64,000 bases of DNA, taken from contig CANMQI010000002.1 in assembly GCA_947499955.1 (NCBI GenBank), forward strand, positions 248,001 to 312,000. The letters run 5' to 3'. The notes below the pieces were generated by a model. That model made no database searches. It worked only from the letters and a program-made list of their open reading frames with translations, and had not been told where the DNA came from. Shown piece by piece: positions 32,003 through 41,416 of this stretch. The first letter of the stretch is position 1. Each line of letters starts with the position of its first letter. The DNA is from an uncultured Granulosicoccus sp. Its GTDB lineage: Bacteria; Pseudomonadota; Gammaproteobacteria; Granulosicoccales; Granulosicoccaceae. Made by a program: the position numbers and the translations under genes.

Positions 32003-33001
32003 CTAATAGGACACCGTGAGCTGATATACCCCTTCGTATTGTCCGCTGGGATAGATCATGGGTGATGCAGTCAGTTCTGTAGTCAATGTTCCGCCGATTT
32101 TTATCAACAGCTCGCCATTGACATCGGTAGTTCCTGTGCCGTCTGGCGACGTGAGTAGATCACTCAGGACGAAATGCGGTGAACTACCTGGATTTTCAGT
32201 GTGCTCCAGCAATACATCTTCCGGCTGAGTAGCGATTGTCAAGCTATAGTTTGATGCACCTCCGCTCACCCTCAGAACTCCTTGCTCGGGTTTTACAAGT
32301 GAGACTAACCGTGTGCTTTCTGGTTCGCTGATAGTGTAAGAGCCGGAAGGCGACAGAATCAGAGAGGCCTGGCTTGTATTACTGGAGCGAGCAAATAGAG
32401 TGCCAAAGTTCAATTTTTGTTCCTGATCGATGTCCAGCGTCGAGCTCATCTCCACCTCGAATTCAATGGTTTTTGTATTGAAAACGTAGCTTTTTACATC
32501 CGGTTGCCAGTATTCGACGCGCAATACGGTGCTGCCGCTGTAAAGTGAATCTTCATACCCATTGACATTGCCCGTTGTGGCAAGGCGTGCGCCCAGAAAA
32601 AATTCGGCCTCTCCCTGAGCATCTGTAGTCAGCTCGGCGAAGTCGTAGTTATCTACGTTTAGCGGTTCGGTTATGCCGATACCTGCTGCCGTGAGTGTGG
32701 TGTCATCGAGGCTGACGCCAAGTGTCGTGTAGGCGGGAAAACCGCTGAAAAGATAGCGACCTGACGTACCATTGGCAATCAATACAAATTGACCTTCTAT
32801 ACTGACGTTACCAGTGCGAAGTTGGGTTAGTCGAGATACAGAGGTATTGGCCGCGATCGCAAGAGTTCCGAAATTTAGGCGCTGCTGCTCGTCAATCAGA
32901 GGCTGCGATATCGCAGTAGTAGTTGTTGCCATCCACAGCGAAAAAATCAGCAGGAAAAGGCGTGTGAGATGTGTTCCTGTCTGAAAAATCGATTGCCTCA
33001 A
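32003..33001 (-). CDS. Two-domain DUF4402 fibre subunit (possible tip adhesin)
   Basis: About 332 residues from a proposed TTG at 33001. The frame stays open to 33121, but that stretch overlaps a decayed gene read in another frame, so it is probably not coding. A hydrophobic leader (RLFLLIFSLWMATTTTAIS) precedes two DUF4402-like domains. The first starts QQRLNFGTLAIAA and the second EQKLNFGTLFARSSNTSQAS, about 175 residues later. The C-terminus EGVYQLTVSY alternates hydrophobic residues and ends in Tyr, as chaperone-usher subunits do. Two-domain subunits in such systems are often adhesins, so a tip role is a reasonable inference. It lies 49 bases upstream of the chaperone gene. Confidence 0.75.
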   Translation of the reverse strand: MRQSIFQTGTHLTRLFLLIFSLWMATTTTAISQPLIDEQQRLNFGTLAIAANTSVSRLTQLRTGNVSIEGQFVLIANGTSGRYLFSGFPAYTTLGVSLDDTTLTAAGIGITEPLNVDNYDFAELTTDAQGEAEFFLGARLATTGNVNGYEDSLYSGSTVLRVEYWQPDVKSYVFNTKTIEFEVEMSSTLDIDQEQKLNFGTLFARSSNTSQASLILSPSGSYTISEPESTRLVSLVKPEQGVLRVSGGASNYSLTIATQPEDVLLEHTENPGSSPHFVLSDLLTSPDGTGTTDVNGELLIKIGGTLTTELTASPMIYPSGQYEGVYQLTVSY

Positions 33002-33004
33002 CTG

Positions 33005-33351
33005 GGCTGTTGGCGGTGACCGAAATCGTACCGGCGTATCTGCATTTTTTATATGGCTGCGTTGGTTCTGTGGGTACTGATGTAAGAGTTGCAGCCGATT
33101 TGAAATCATAGGTAGTCTCACCAGGTATCTGTATCACGGTGAAATCCCCCACGTAGATGGTGCAGGAGCCGGTAGGCTACAATGTCGAATCTGTTTGGCC
33201 TCTATATGCTGGTACGAGCAAACTAAGTGCCAAAGTTCAAAGGTTGAACATGATTGATAGTTGGCGCGGAAAACTGATCTATTTCCAATTCAATGATCGT
33301 GACATTGTATAGATGTCTCCTTACCTCAGGCGTGCGTGATGGAGGAACAAT
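33005..33351 (-). pseudogene. Remnant of a third DUF4402 gene
   Basis: On the minus strand a disrupted reading frame resembles the neighbouring DUF4402 proteins. One frame gives RTPEVRRHLYNVTIIELEID and then VQPLNFGT-stop-FARTSI-stop, matching QPDVKSYVFNTKTIEFEVEM and KLNFGTLFARSSNTS of the two-domain gene. In-frame stops are at 33223-33225 and 33202-33204. In another frame the C-terminal part remains: TVIQIPGETTYDFKSAATLT, then YAGTISVTA, matching GETTFVFNIGATVTTEPG and YAGTFVVTAAY of the single-domain gene. The middle of the domain is missing. It is a truncated, frameshifted paralogue. Confidence 0.75.
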
Positions 33352-33714
33352 ACAACAACATCACTCCATTTTCGGTTTAGAGCGTTCCCATGCGGGCTTG
33401 TAGCCTGTCAGTCAGGTATCGGCAATACCTCGACGCTTTGGTGTAACCGACTCATCGGTCAGGCCAGAAGTGAATTACCGTGAGTGTTGAAAACATCAGC
33501 TGTGTTATCAATGAATTCAAGTACGAGCATTTGGGATAATTGTTGAGTGTCACAAAAGGACTGCCTGACGTGCTGTTGAATAGCAATGAAGGCAGTAGGT
33601 CATGGCTGTCTTTACTTTCTACACATGGAGTCGATGAAAAGCCTTGCAGTGTAATAGGATAATAGTCAATGCAGGGCGTTTACATCATGATGGATCGATA
33701 AAGTCAGACAAAGC
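33352..33714. other. Gene-free AT-rich stretch
   Basis: About 360 bases between the pseudogene and the terminator. I could not extend homology to DUF4402 into it and see no gene. It may be further decayed sequence. Confidence 0.4.
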
Positions 33715-33746
33715 AAAAAGGGGCGCCTTTCACGCGCCCCTTTTTT
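33715..33746 (-). terminator. Rho-independent terminator of the DUF4402 major-subunit gene
   Basis: GGGGCGC (33720-33726) pairs with GCGCCCC (33734-33740) around a 7-base loop. An A-run lies on the left and a T-run on the right, so it can work in both directions. It lies 20 bases after the stop of the single-domain DUF4402 gene and separates it from the rest of the cluster. Confidence 0.9.
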
Positions 33747-33766
33747 GCGGCATTGCCTGTCCCCAC

Positions 33767-34462
33767 TCAGTAGGCAGCAGTAACTACGAATGTACCTGCG
33801 TAGGTGCCTTCCTGATAAGTTGCCGGATAAGTTGTGTTGGTTGAGTCAAAGCCACCCGGTTCTGTTGTGACAGTCGCACCAATATTGAATACGAAGGTTG
33901 TTTCACCAAAGTCAGGCGTTATTTGAAATGTACCGTCGTTTGCACTGCCGGGTACGGTACTTGCACCACCGCTTACGTCACCAACTGTGAAATGCATCAG
34001 CCACAGACTGGGGACAGAAGGGTTGGCACTGTCATGGACGAGCTCAATTCCTTCAGCCAAGAGATCGGCATTGAGGGTGGTACTGGTATCAGCGGCAAAA
34101 TCGCCTGCATCAATAACATCCGTTTTTGGTAGCTGCAGAGTGAACGTTGCAGCCATGTCAACAGAACCTTGTGCTGCCGTTGGAGCTGCCAGACTGGTCA
34201 GGTTGATTGAGCCGCTGTCGGTTGGGTCGCTCACGGCTCCAAGCGGGCTGATGATCAAGGCTCCGACACCTTCTGTTGAGGCTGTACCCGTTACGGTTGC
34301 AAAGAGTGAACCCAGGTCAAAGTCTTGGAGACTGGTGACAGCAAGCGTATTCTGTAGTGTCGCAGTGGCGTTGAAGTCTTCTGCCTGAGCAACCGAAGCG
34401 CTAAGGCTGATGGCACCGGCTACGGTAACTGCCAGACGTTTTTTTCGTGTATTCATCATCAT
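33767..34462 (-). CDS. Single-domain DUF4402 protein (probable major fibre subunit)
   Basis: 231 residues. The signal peptide LAVTVAGAISLSASVAQA is cleaved before EDFNATATL. One DUF4402 domain fills the mature protein: LQDFDLGSLFATVTGTAS, then GVGALIISPLGAVSD, and a C-terminal strand pair GETTFVFNIGATVT and EGTYAGTFVVTAAY. The alternating hydrophobic C-terminal strand ending in Tyr is like the part of pilus subunits that chaperones recognise. The composition is acidic, Thr/Ala-rich and Cys-free, usual for surface fibres. Three ATG codons in a row open the gene, with AGGA upstream. Its own strong terminator suggests it is expressed separately and more than the minor genes downstream. Confidence 0.8.
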   Translation of the reverse strand: MMMNTRKKRLAVTVAGAISLSASVAQAEDFNATATLQNTLAVTSLQDFDLGSLFATVTGTASTEGVGALIISPLGAVSDPTDSGSINLTSLAAPTAAQGSVDMAATFTLQLPKTDVIDAGDFAADTSTTLNADLLAEGIELVHDSANPSVPSLWLMHFTVGDVSGGASTVPGSANDGTFQITPDFGETTFVFNIGATVTTEPGGFDSTNTTYPATYQEGTYAGTFVVTAAY

Positions 34463-35686
34463 CTCAAAGTCCTGAAGTTAAATGTTATTACTCTTTGTGT
34501 ACGTGTACCTTCAGCGGTCTACGCACTTACTTGTAAGCACCAAAAGGTTTGGTTCAGAGTAGTCCGCCGTTGCCCTGAAAACGTTACCTTGAGATTTGTA
34601 ACGTCCGATGTGAAAAAAACTGAGTCGGTATTCAATTGCTGGATTCCAAAACAATAACTGAGGCTCAAAACAGCGTGGTCTCGGGAATATTTATGTCGAC
34701 TGACGCTGAATTCGCTCATGGTTCAAGGGCAATTGCTGTCATGTGGCAAGCCCCATCAGGTCGTTGTTTTCAGTAAAACGTATTGGAAAACGGGAGACAA
34801 ATCTCATTGAAGGATGCGCTGCAGCGGTTACAAGCCATGGCGCGTCGTGGTGCTGTCTATGCCATTGCTGTAGATCCCTGCGCGTTAGAGTTGTTGATCT
34901 CCTGTATCCAGGTAAACCGTTACTGTTGAAAGAGTGTGATCAACGAGCAGGACGTGAGATCAATTACTCGAGTTGCGGCAATAGCTTCTCAAGGAAGTGC
35001 TGCAAGCCAACCGAAGACTTGTTCCCGATCGAGCAGGCGTAGAAAATATCTCTAGCTGACTTTGTACGCTTGGGAAACTGAGTCTTCGATAGCCGGGTTC
35101 CGTCATCCTCCCGAGGGCTGAAACTGTTGAGGCCATGTCATGGCGTTTGCCGGAATGGTTTGCCTGATTGAAACTGAGAGAGCAGAGTACAACCCATTCA
35201 AGCGTATCGATTTGACCAGAATGCAATCTGGCTAGCAGCCTGCAGGTATGTCGATGATCGGGATCGTGTCGACATCAGGCAGCTTGAACCCGCGGTCAGG
35301 GCTTGTGACAATCAGTCCAACCGAACGGAAACGGCCGCTCTCAAAGTGAATACGCGCCAGGGGGTTAATCGATTCATGCACCTTCGGGGCAAGCTGTATT
35401 ATCAGAGGCTGAATTTCTCTTGCCGCCGTTCTCGAGTGTGAAAGCTTGTTGCCCAAGCTGCATCGCATTTCTGTGTTACCAGCATCAACATGGCTATCAC
35501 ATTGTCACTACGAACCCGTTGTCAATTCGATCGTAGTCGATTCGGTCTTGATGATTTGTCCCGCTACCAGAGGTTGTGATACCTCTGCGTAACACCCCCT
35601 ATGGGTTGGGTGGGCCTCATCTTTGCTGACCATAACGAGAGCTTTGGCTAAAGCCGAGGCAAAATCAGAGTTATTCAGGAAAAGAT
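34463..35686. other. 1.2 kb divergent region without a convincing gene
   Basis: It must hold the divergent promoters of the DUF4402 gene and the usher-like gene. Several frames of 65-100 codons are open on both strands (for example 34743-35042 plus and 35232-35468 minus), but they show no domain, no good ribosome site and unusual composition. It could contain remnants of lost genes. AGGAAAA lies just before the usher-like gene's ATG. Confidence 0.5.
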
Positions 35687-38600
35687 ATGTTTGCCAATGG
35701 CGATTTCATTTATGGTTGGCGACTCTTATTAGTCCTTTTCTGTTTTGCCTTCGGTTCGCAAGTCCTGTCAGCACCAGCAGAGCTACAGCTTGAGAATGAA
35801 TTGCTGCTGGATTTACGCCTTGATGGGGAGCGTATAGGTCAGGATGTACTGGGTTACCAGCGCGGGGAGGATTTTCTACTATCGCTCGACGAACTGGCAA
35901 ATGGTCTGGGGCTTTCTATCGAAGTCGATGCTGAGCAAGGCCTGGCCAGCGGTTGGTATATCTCAGAGGATCGTACTTTTTCCCTCGACTTGAATCGCGC
36001 TACAGTGATCAGCGACAGCCGTCAGTTGCCGCTTACCGACGGCGCAGCGGTGATATTTCAAGGTGGGCTCTATGCCGAGACAGCTGCTTTAGAGGAGTGG
36101 TTTCCTTTACGCCTCTCCGCGGTTGTTCGCGAGTTGTATCTGGATGTAGAGGCGTTGGAGCTACTTCCTATACAGAAGCGCTCCAGACGCCGTGAACGTA
36201 CCTTTACCGGCACTTCCTCCGGTTACAAGGAACCGCAATACCCCCTGCAAGATACCCCTTATCAATTCTTCGGTCCCCACACTACAAAGCTCCGACTAGG
36301 CTACTCCACCGTACGTCAAACGGCTGACAGCGAGGCAATATATGGAACCAACTATGCCACGCTGTCTCGGGGAGATCTCGGTTGGATGACATCAACACTC
36401 TCACTTGCGGGGCAGTCCGGTGAGTCATTGACGGGGGCTCGCTTGAAACTGGAACGAACGGCGTTTGATGGCCCTGTAGGCTTGAATCATTTCGAGGTTG
36501 GTGATGTGGACGCTGGAGGGTTTCTTGGCGTTCTGTTGCGCGGTGATGGTGGGCGCGGAGAAGCAGGAGATCGCTTTGATAATGAGTCCGTCAGCATCGA
36601 GGGCAGCCAACTGCCAGACTGGGATGTAGAGCTTTACCAGAATGATCAGTTGATCTTGATACAGACGACGGGGCAGGACGGGCGGTATCTGTTTGAGGAC
36701 GTGCCACTACAGTTTGGTGAGAACCACTTTGAACTCAGATTCTTCGGGCCTCATGGTGAGATCGAGTCTCGCGAGGAGTTTCATTTCCTCGGGGTAGGTA
36801 TGCTCGAGCCCGGGCGCGTCAGCTACGAATTGGCCGCGGTGCAGAATGGACGCACCGTTTTTGGTGTAAATGACATGGATGACGGGGAAGACCAGGGTAG
36901 TGGGATTTATACGGGCGGTGCGAACCTTGGCCTGTCGCGTAATCTGACGATTGGAGCGGGCTTCAGCAGTGTCGAGAAAGAAGGTGAAAGGCTATCCTCC
37001 AGCAGTGCCAGTATTGGGTTGAGTACTTCCCGGTTTTACAGCAGTATCAGCTATGTCAATGTTCCTTTCTCTCAGAATTCGGTTAGTACGTTTCTGAGTA
37101 CTCAGCTCGGCGACACCCGTATGAATCTGGGCTACACCCGGTTCTTTGACGAGCCTGCGCTAGTCAGCTCTGCACAAAAGTGGCGGAGTAATGTGGGTAT
37201 CACATCGCCTGTCTTTGGCATTCCGGTGAAGCTGGATGTCAACACCACAGAGCAGGAAGATAGCAGCTCGTTCGATGCAGTTATCGGGACGACGATGTCC
37301 TTGATTGGCTCCGGAAGATTCTCCTCCTCGCTTTGGCATAGTTCTGTGGAAGCGCGCTTCGATGGTAGTTTCACGAATGAATCACAAACAGGTGGTCAGT
37401 CCAGCTTCTATACCACTATCAGGCCTTGGACTTTCCGTTTGTCAGCCAACTATGGTTTCAAGCCGGATACCGAGCTGTTGGAATTGAGTGCAGATAGTAG
37501 TCTACGGATTGAAAGAGACCTGAGCCTGGATCTCAATATCAGACGTCGTCCGACTACGGATACCACCTACTATGGCGGCGGCATCAACTGGCAACTTGAT
37601 CAGTTTGCGATAAATGCCAGTGTCAGCTACGACAGCAATGAGCGTTGGGGGGGGCTGATTACTTTATCCTCAAATCTGGTGCATCAGCCCGGGACAATAA
37701 GGCCGAGGCTGGATAGCCGCGCATCCGTTGATACGGGGAATGTGGAAGTACGGGTTTTCGAGGATGCAGATGGTGCCGAGGGAGAGCCCTATGAGGGGGT
37801 GGGTATCTCTGGCGTCCAGGTGTGGCGAAAGGCAATCACTGACAAGAATGGGATGGCGTATCTATCCCGGATGCCTGCCCATCGCCAGATTGATATCGAG
37901 ATTGATGAATCCACGCTTGCAGACGGTGAGATGAGATCCAGGAACCCGGGTGTATCCCTCATTCCACGACCAGGAAGTTATGCAACCGTGGAATTTCCGA
38001 TTAGTCGTACTGTAGAACTGGAAGGTCATGTAGTCATTGATAATGGCAGTGATGACAAACCGGTGAGCCGGGCGCTGGTCTTGCTGAAAACACCTGACGG
38101 TGATGTCGTCGCTCAAAGACGTACGGCATTCGACGGTTTTTATCTATTCGAAGGAATAGAGCCGGGTGTCTATCAGGTAACTCTGGACGACCCTCTCGGG
38201 AAACGCTTGCTCGATCAGCCAGGTGATGTGACCGTGCTCAGCAGTAATGAAGTTATCAGAGGGCTTGACTTTACCCTGCGTGAAGCTGAAGCGAAAACAA
38301 TAGCGTTGGGTTCCTTTGCGAAAGCTGAGGACGCCATGCAGCGACTCAACCCCATGTCCGATCTGCCGATTCTTTCCAGCGCAATGCCCGAGGCCGAGGC
38401 CCCTGAGGCCCCCGAGGTATCTGAAGTGCCGGAGGAAGCCGATGCACTCGAAGTGGAAAGTCCAGAGGAGCTGCCCATCGACGAAGGCAACTGGTTCGTA
38501 CAACTCGGCGCCTACGGCTCCCCCAACCTGGCCGAGGAATACTGGGATCGGGTCAAGCAGAGCCTGCAGGCCTTCGATGGCAAGACTCCGCGATACGAGC

Positions 38601-38719
38601 CGTATCAGGACATGACACGCCTGCTGGTAGGTCCGGGCCGAAGTCAGGATGCGGCCAACGAGCTTTGTCAGCAGTTCAAGGCGGGCAGTGTGGATTGTCT
38701 TCTACGAAATCTGGAGTAA
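35687..38719 (+). CDS. Usher-like outer-membrane protein with C-terminal SPOR domain
   Basis: 1010 residues. The signal peptide ends near SQVLSA. The N-terminal periplasmic domain (LLLDLRLDGERIGQDVLGYQ, FLLSLDELANGLGL) resembles that of fimbrial ushers. The long beta-rich part (about residues 190-690) is barrel-like and contains a plug-like insert, WDVELYQNDQLILIQTTGQD. Usher-like C-terminal Ig domains and a carboxypeptidase-regulatory-like domain (about 785-870) follow, then an acidic Glu/Pro linker and a SPOR domain at about 935-1010, starting NWFVQLGAYGSPNLAEEYW. SPOR domains bind denuded glycan strands at division sites. The fusion is unusual: known ushers end at the barrel's C-terminal domains. 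It probably exports DUF4402 subunits delivered by the PapD-like chaperone. Confidence 0.75.
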   Translation: MFANGDFIYGWRLLLVLFCFAFGSQVLSAPAELQLENELLLDLRLDGERIGQDVLGYQRGEDFLLSLDELANGLGLSIEVDAEQGLASGWYISEDRTFSLDLNRATVISDSRQLPLTDGAAVIFQGGLYAETAALEEWFPLRLSAVVRELYLDVEALELLPIQKRSRRRERTFTGTSSGYKEPQYPLQDTPYQFFGPHTTKLRLGYSTVRQTADSEAIYGTNYATLSRGDLGWMTSTLSLAGQSGESLTGARLKLERTAFDGPVGLNHFEVGDVDAGGFLGVLLRGDGGRGEAGDRFDNESVSIEGSQLPDWDVELYQNDQLILIQTTGQDGRYLFEDVPLQFGENHFELRFFGPHGEIESREEFHFLGVGMLEPGRVSYELAAVQNGRTVFGVNDMDDGEDQGSGIYTGGANLGLSRNLTIGAGFSSVEKEGERLSSSSASIGLSTSRFYSSISYVNVPFSQNSVSTFLSTQLGDTRMNLGYTRFFDEPALVSSAQKWRSNVGITSPVFGIPVKLDVNTTEQEDSSSFDAVIGTTMSLIGSGRFSSSLWHSSVEARFDGSFTNESQTGGQSSFYTTIRPWTFRLSANYGFKPDTELLELSADSSLRIERDLSLDLNIRRRPTTDTTYYGGGINWQLDQFAINASVSYDSNERWGGLITLSSNLVHQPGTIRPRLDSRASVDTGNVEVRVFEDADGAEGEPYEGVGISGVQVWRKAITDKNGMAYLSRMPAHRQIDIEIDESTLADGEMRSRNPGVSLIPRPGSYATVEFPISRTVELEGHVVIDNGSDDKPVSRALVLLKTPDGDVVAQRRTAFDGFYLFEGIEPGVYQVTLDDPLGKRLLDQPGDVTVLSSNEVIRGLDFTLREAEAKTIALGSFAKAEDAMQRLNPMSDLPILSSAMPEAEAPEAPEVSEVPEEADALEVESPEELPIDEGNWFVQLGAYGSPNLAEEYWDRVKQSLQAFDGKTPRYEPYQDMTRLLVGPGRSQDAANELCQQFKAGSVDCLLRNLE

Positions 38720-38916
38720 TCCCCTCGTACAGGACAATGCATCATGAAGCCAGGCAAAGGAGCGATTGGCCTTGTGTGGCTACAGGATATGGCTCCGTGT
38801 ACAGATCACTGCAGTATTTCGATGCAATGGCGGTGGCTGGGCGTTTCGGCGGGCGCCAATAGCGTTCTGAGGTGAGAGGGCAGCGTCAGCTGCCGTGCCA
38901 GACAGTGATGTAACGC
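38720..38916. other. Intergenic region after the usher-like gene
   Basis: About 200 bases with no clear terminator or gene, before the sigma-28 promoter of the chemoreceptor gene. Confidence 0.4.
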
Positions 38917-38943
38917 TAAAGGTAATCCTACTGTGGCCGATCA
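38917..38943 (+). promoter_or_regulatory. Sigma-28 (FliA) promoter of the first chemoreceptor gene
   Basis: TAAAGGTA-N11-GCCGATCA, compared with the enterobacterial FliA consensus TAAAGTTT-N11-GCCGATAA. The spacing is exact and 13 of 16 positions match. It lies 76 bases upstream of the ATG at 39020. It places this receptor in the late flagellar regulon. Confidence 0.85.
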
Positions 38944-39019
38944 TCTTGGTACGCGGTGCTTCATACGGGAAACGCCATTTGGGTGTAGGGCTAGCCTGTC
39001 TGGATAATTCGGTATCGAG

Positions 39020-41284
39020 ATGAAATTGATCAGTGATCTGTCTTTCAAGTCCATAGGGCTGCTGTTGAGTGCAGGGATGATTGTTGCCGGGGCCCTGATC
39101 GTAACGTCCAATGCCTACATCCACTCGCAAGCGGTCGATTCCTCCCTTAACTGGCACGGGTACATCGATGGGCCGAAACGCAAGAGCGATCTGCTGAGTT
39201 CGCTGCGGATTGAATTGGGTGCAGGCACCCTGAGCCACGGCATCGACGAGTTTCTGATGCAGATGCCTCCAATGCACTGGCACATGATCACCGAAAGTGC
39301 AAAGGAAATCCAACACGTCCTGTCCGAATATCGAGAGCTACCTCTAATTGATTCCGAGCGCAAGGCGCTGGATGCAATAGGCCGGACTGTCAGCCTATAC
39401 AGCGACGCGGTAATGGCAACGCACGGTATGAGAATGGACGAGGCGCGAATGCGGGAGCAGCTTCTCGATAGGCAGCTCGACGATTCCCCGATCTATGTTG
39501 CGCTTGACGTGCTTCGTGGCGAGCTGAAAAGCGATGTTGATAGTACTCAAGAGTTCATCGCCGCTCAGCTTGATAGTATCGACAAGAGCACCAGCATCAG
39601 CACCATGCTCATACTGGCACTGTTGCTGGCCCTGACTCTGAGCCTGATATGGGCGTTTCGCAGAGCGCGTAACAAGGTCGGCGGTGAGCCCGAACGTATA
39701 CTGGATATAGTCAACAGAATTGCCGAGGGTGACCTGTTAGAACAGTTACAGGTCAATGAACGAGGCGATGGAATCTATGATGCCGTCTGCAGAATGCAGT
39801 TGAACCTGCGCAACCTGACCGCTGAGAATACGACCAATGCTGCAAAGACGCTGCGACTGAAACTCGCCCTGGACAACGCCTCAGCCGCCGTCATGGTGGC
39901 AGATGAAAAATCAAACATCATTTATGTCAACAAGGCTGCCCAGACGTTTTTCACGGCAGCAGAACCAGAGATTCGAACTGTGCTGCCGAGCTTCGATGCG
40001 AGCACACTTCTGGGTAGCAACATCGATATATTTCACGCAGATCCGCTGCAGAATCGCGCTGTCATTGATGGACTGTCTGACAAGCATGTGGTGAATGCGA
40101 CGATAGGAGCTTTGACTATCAGGCTGGTCGTGAATCCCGTCTTCGATGAAGAGGGCAAGCGACTGGGGTCCATCACGGAATGGTTCGATAAAACAGAAGA
40201 GCTGAGTAACGAAAGAATGGTGCAGGATCTGGTCGAGGCTGCGGTGGTGGGAGACCTGAGTCGCCGCATCGACGAAAAGGGAATCGAAGGCAGTTTCGGC
40301 AAATTGGCGGCAGGTATGAATCAGCTGATGCAAACCAATGAACAGGTCATCAGTGATATGCAGCGGGTATTCGGCGCTCTGGCAGCAGGTGACTTGACCG
40401 AGACAGTCAGCAACGAATACATGGGGGCCTATGAGCGCTTGAAGCGTGATGCCAACCAGACTGTTGCACAGCTGACAGACATCATCAGCAAGACCAAACG
40501 CGGTGCGGCTGTACTCTCGGAGTCATCGGGTAAACTCAAACGTACCAACGATGAACTGAGCAGTACGGCAGAGGATGCAGCCAACCACGCGAATGTGGCG
40601 ACCGATGCGGCCCGCAAGGTCATGCTCAACGTTGACAGTGTCGTGGGTGCAACAAGCGAATTGAATGGTTCGGTTCAGGAGATATCCAAGAATGTCTCCG
40701 AGGCTGTGAACGTTGCGGTAGAAGCGGTGAAACTTGCTCAGAGTACTGATGCGCAGGTGCGTAACCTCACCGTGTCCAGCGGCGATATCGGTAATGTCAT
40801 CAAGGTCATCACATCCATTGCCGAGCAGACCAACCTACTGGCACTCAACGCAACCATAGAAGCGGCACGTGCTGGGGAATCCGGCAAAGGCTTTGCGGTT
40901 GTCGCCAATGAGGTCAAGGAGCTGGCGAAAGAGACGGCCAAGGCGACCGAGGAAATTGCGTCCAGAATCACCGCGATTCAAAGTGATAGCGATAGTGCAG
41001 CGCGTGCCATCGGTGATATTCGCACCATTATCGAAACCATCAGTCAATATCAGAACACGATTGCCAGGGCGGTGCAGAATCAGAGCGAAATCACCTCGCG
41101 TATCAGTATGAACTCGAGTGATGCCGCAAGCGGCAATCAGGAGATAACACGGACCTCCGAGCTTGTCATACAAGGTAGCCGGAGTACCTTGTCCGGCGTC
41201 AATCAGGTGCAGACCTCGACTGACGAGCTTGCAAGAATGGCTGTCGAGCTTGCCGAACTGGTCGAGCGCTTCCGCATAGATTGA
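39020..41284 (+). CDS. Methyl-accepting chemotaxis protein with PAS domain (1)
   Basis: 754 residues. Membrane helices are at about 12-30 and 194-212, with a 160-residue periplasmic sensor between them that is rich in Met and His ([26 protein letters not shown]). A HAMP domain is followed by a PAS domain (about 285-395, [20 protein letters not shown]), a second HAMP-like unit and a full signalling domain. The tip that contacts CheA/CheW is [20 protein letters not shown] with [15 protein letters not shown]. It should steer flagellar motility. Behind a sigma-28 promoter, it is the first of two tandem paralogues. The ligand is unknown; the Met/His-rich sensor might bind metal. Confidence 0.95.
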   Translation: MKLISDLSFKSIGLLLSAGMIVAGALIVTSNAYIHSQAVDSSLNWHGYIDGPKRKSDLLSSLRIELGAGTLSHGIDEFLMQMPPMHWHMITESAKEIQHVLSEYRELPLIDSERKALDAIGRTVSLYSDAVMATHGMRMDEARMREQLLDRQLDDSPIYVALDVLRGELKSDVDSTQEFIAAQLDSIDKSTSISTMLILALLLALTLSLIWAFRRARNKVGGEPERILDIVNRIAEGDLLEQLQVNERGDGIYDAVCRMQLNLRNLTAENTTNAAKTLRLKLALDNASAAVMVADEKSNIIYVNKAAQTFFTAAEPEIRTVLPSFDASTLLGSNIDIFHADPLQNRAVIDGLSDKHVVNATIGALTIRLVVNPVFDEEGKRLGSITEWFDKTEELSNERMVQDLVEAAVVGDLSRRIDEKGIEGSFGKLAAGMNQLMQTNEQVISDMQRVFGALAAGDLTETVSNEYMGAYERLKRDANQTVAQLTDIISKTKRGAAVLSESSGKLKRTNDELSSTAEDAANHANVATDAARKVMLNVDSVVGATSELNGSVQEISKNVSEAVNVAVEAVKLAQSTDAQVRNLTVSSGDIGNVIKVITSIAEQTNLLALNATIEAARAGESGKGFAVVANEVKELAKETAKATEEIASRITAIQSDSDSAARAIGDIRTIIETISQYQNTIARAVQNQSEITSRISMNSSDAASGNQEITRTSELVIQGSRSTLSGVNQVQTSTDELARMAVELAELVERFRID

Positions 41285-41416
41285 TAGTCACGGCCCTCGA
41301 TCCACATCAGTATCACTGGATTTGATGATGGATCACGCCATGCTCGGGAATCTGGTTCTCACACATACAAACAACAGGGACTGGTTGCTTCAAGGTAGTT
41401 TCGACGGGTTGCAAAG

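Noticed and set aside
32892..33152. Open frame of 86 codons as an independent small gene
   Set aside because: Its sequence matches the C-terminal part of DUF4402 proteins and is better explained as part of the pseudogene.
34743..35042. Open frame of 99 codons in the DUF4402-usher gap
   Set aside because: Cys-rich, with no domain and no clear ribosome site. It may be chance or a remnant; not strong enough to call.
35232..35468. Open frame of 78 codons, minus strand, in the same gap
   Set aside because: No recognisable family and no supporting signals.
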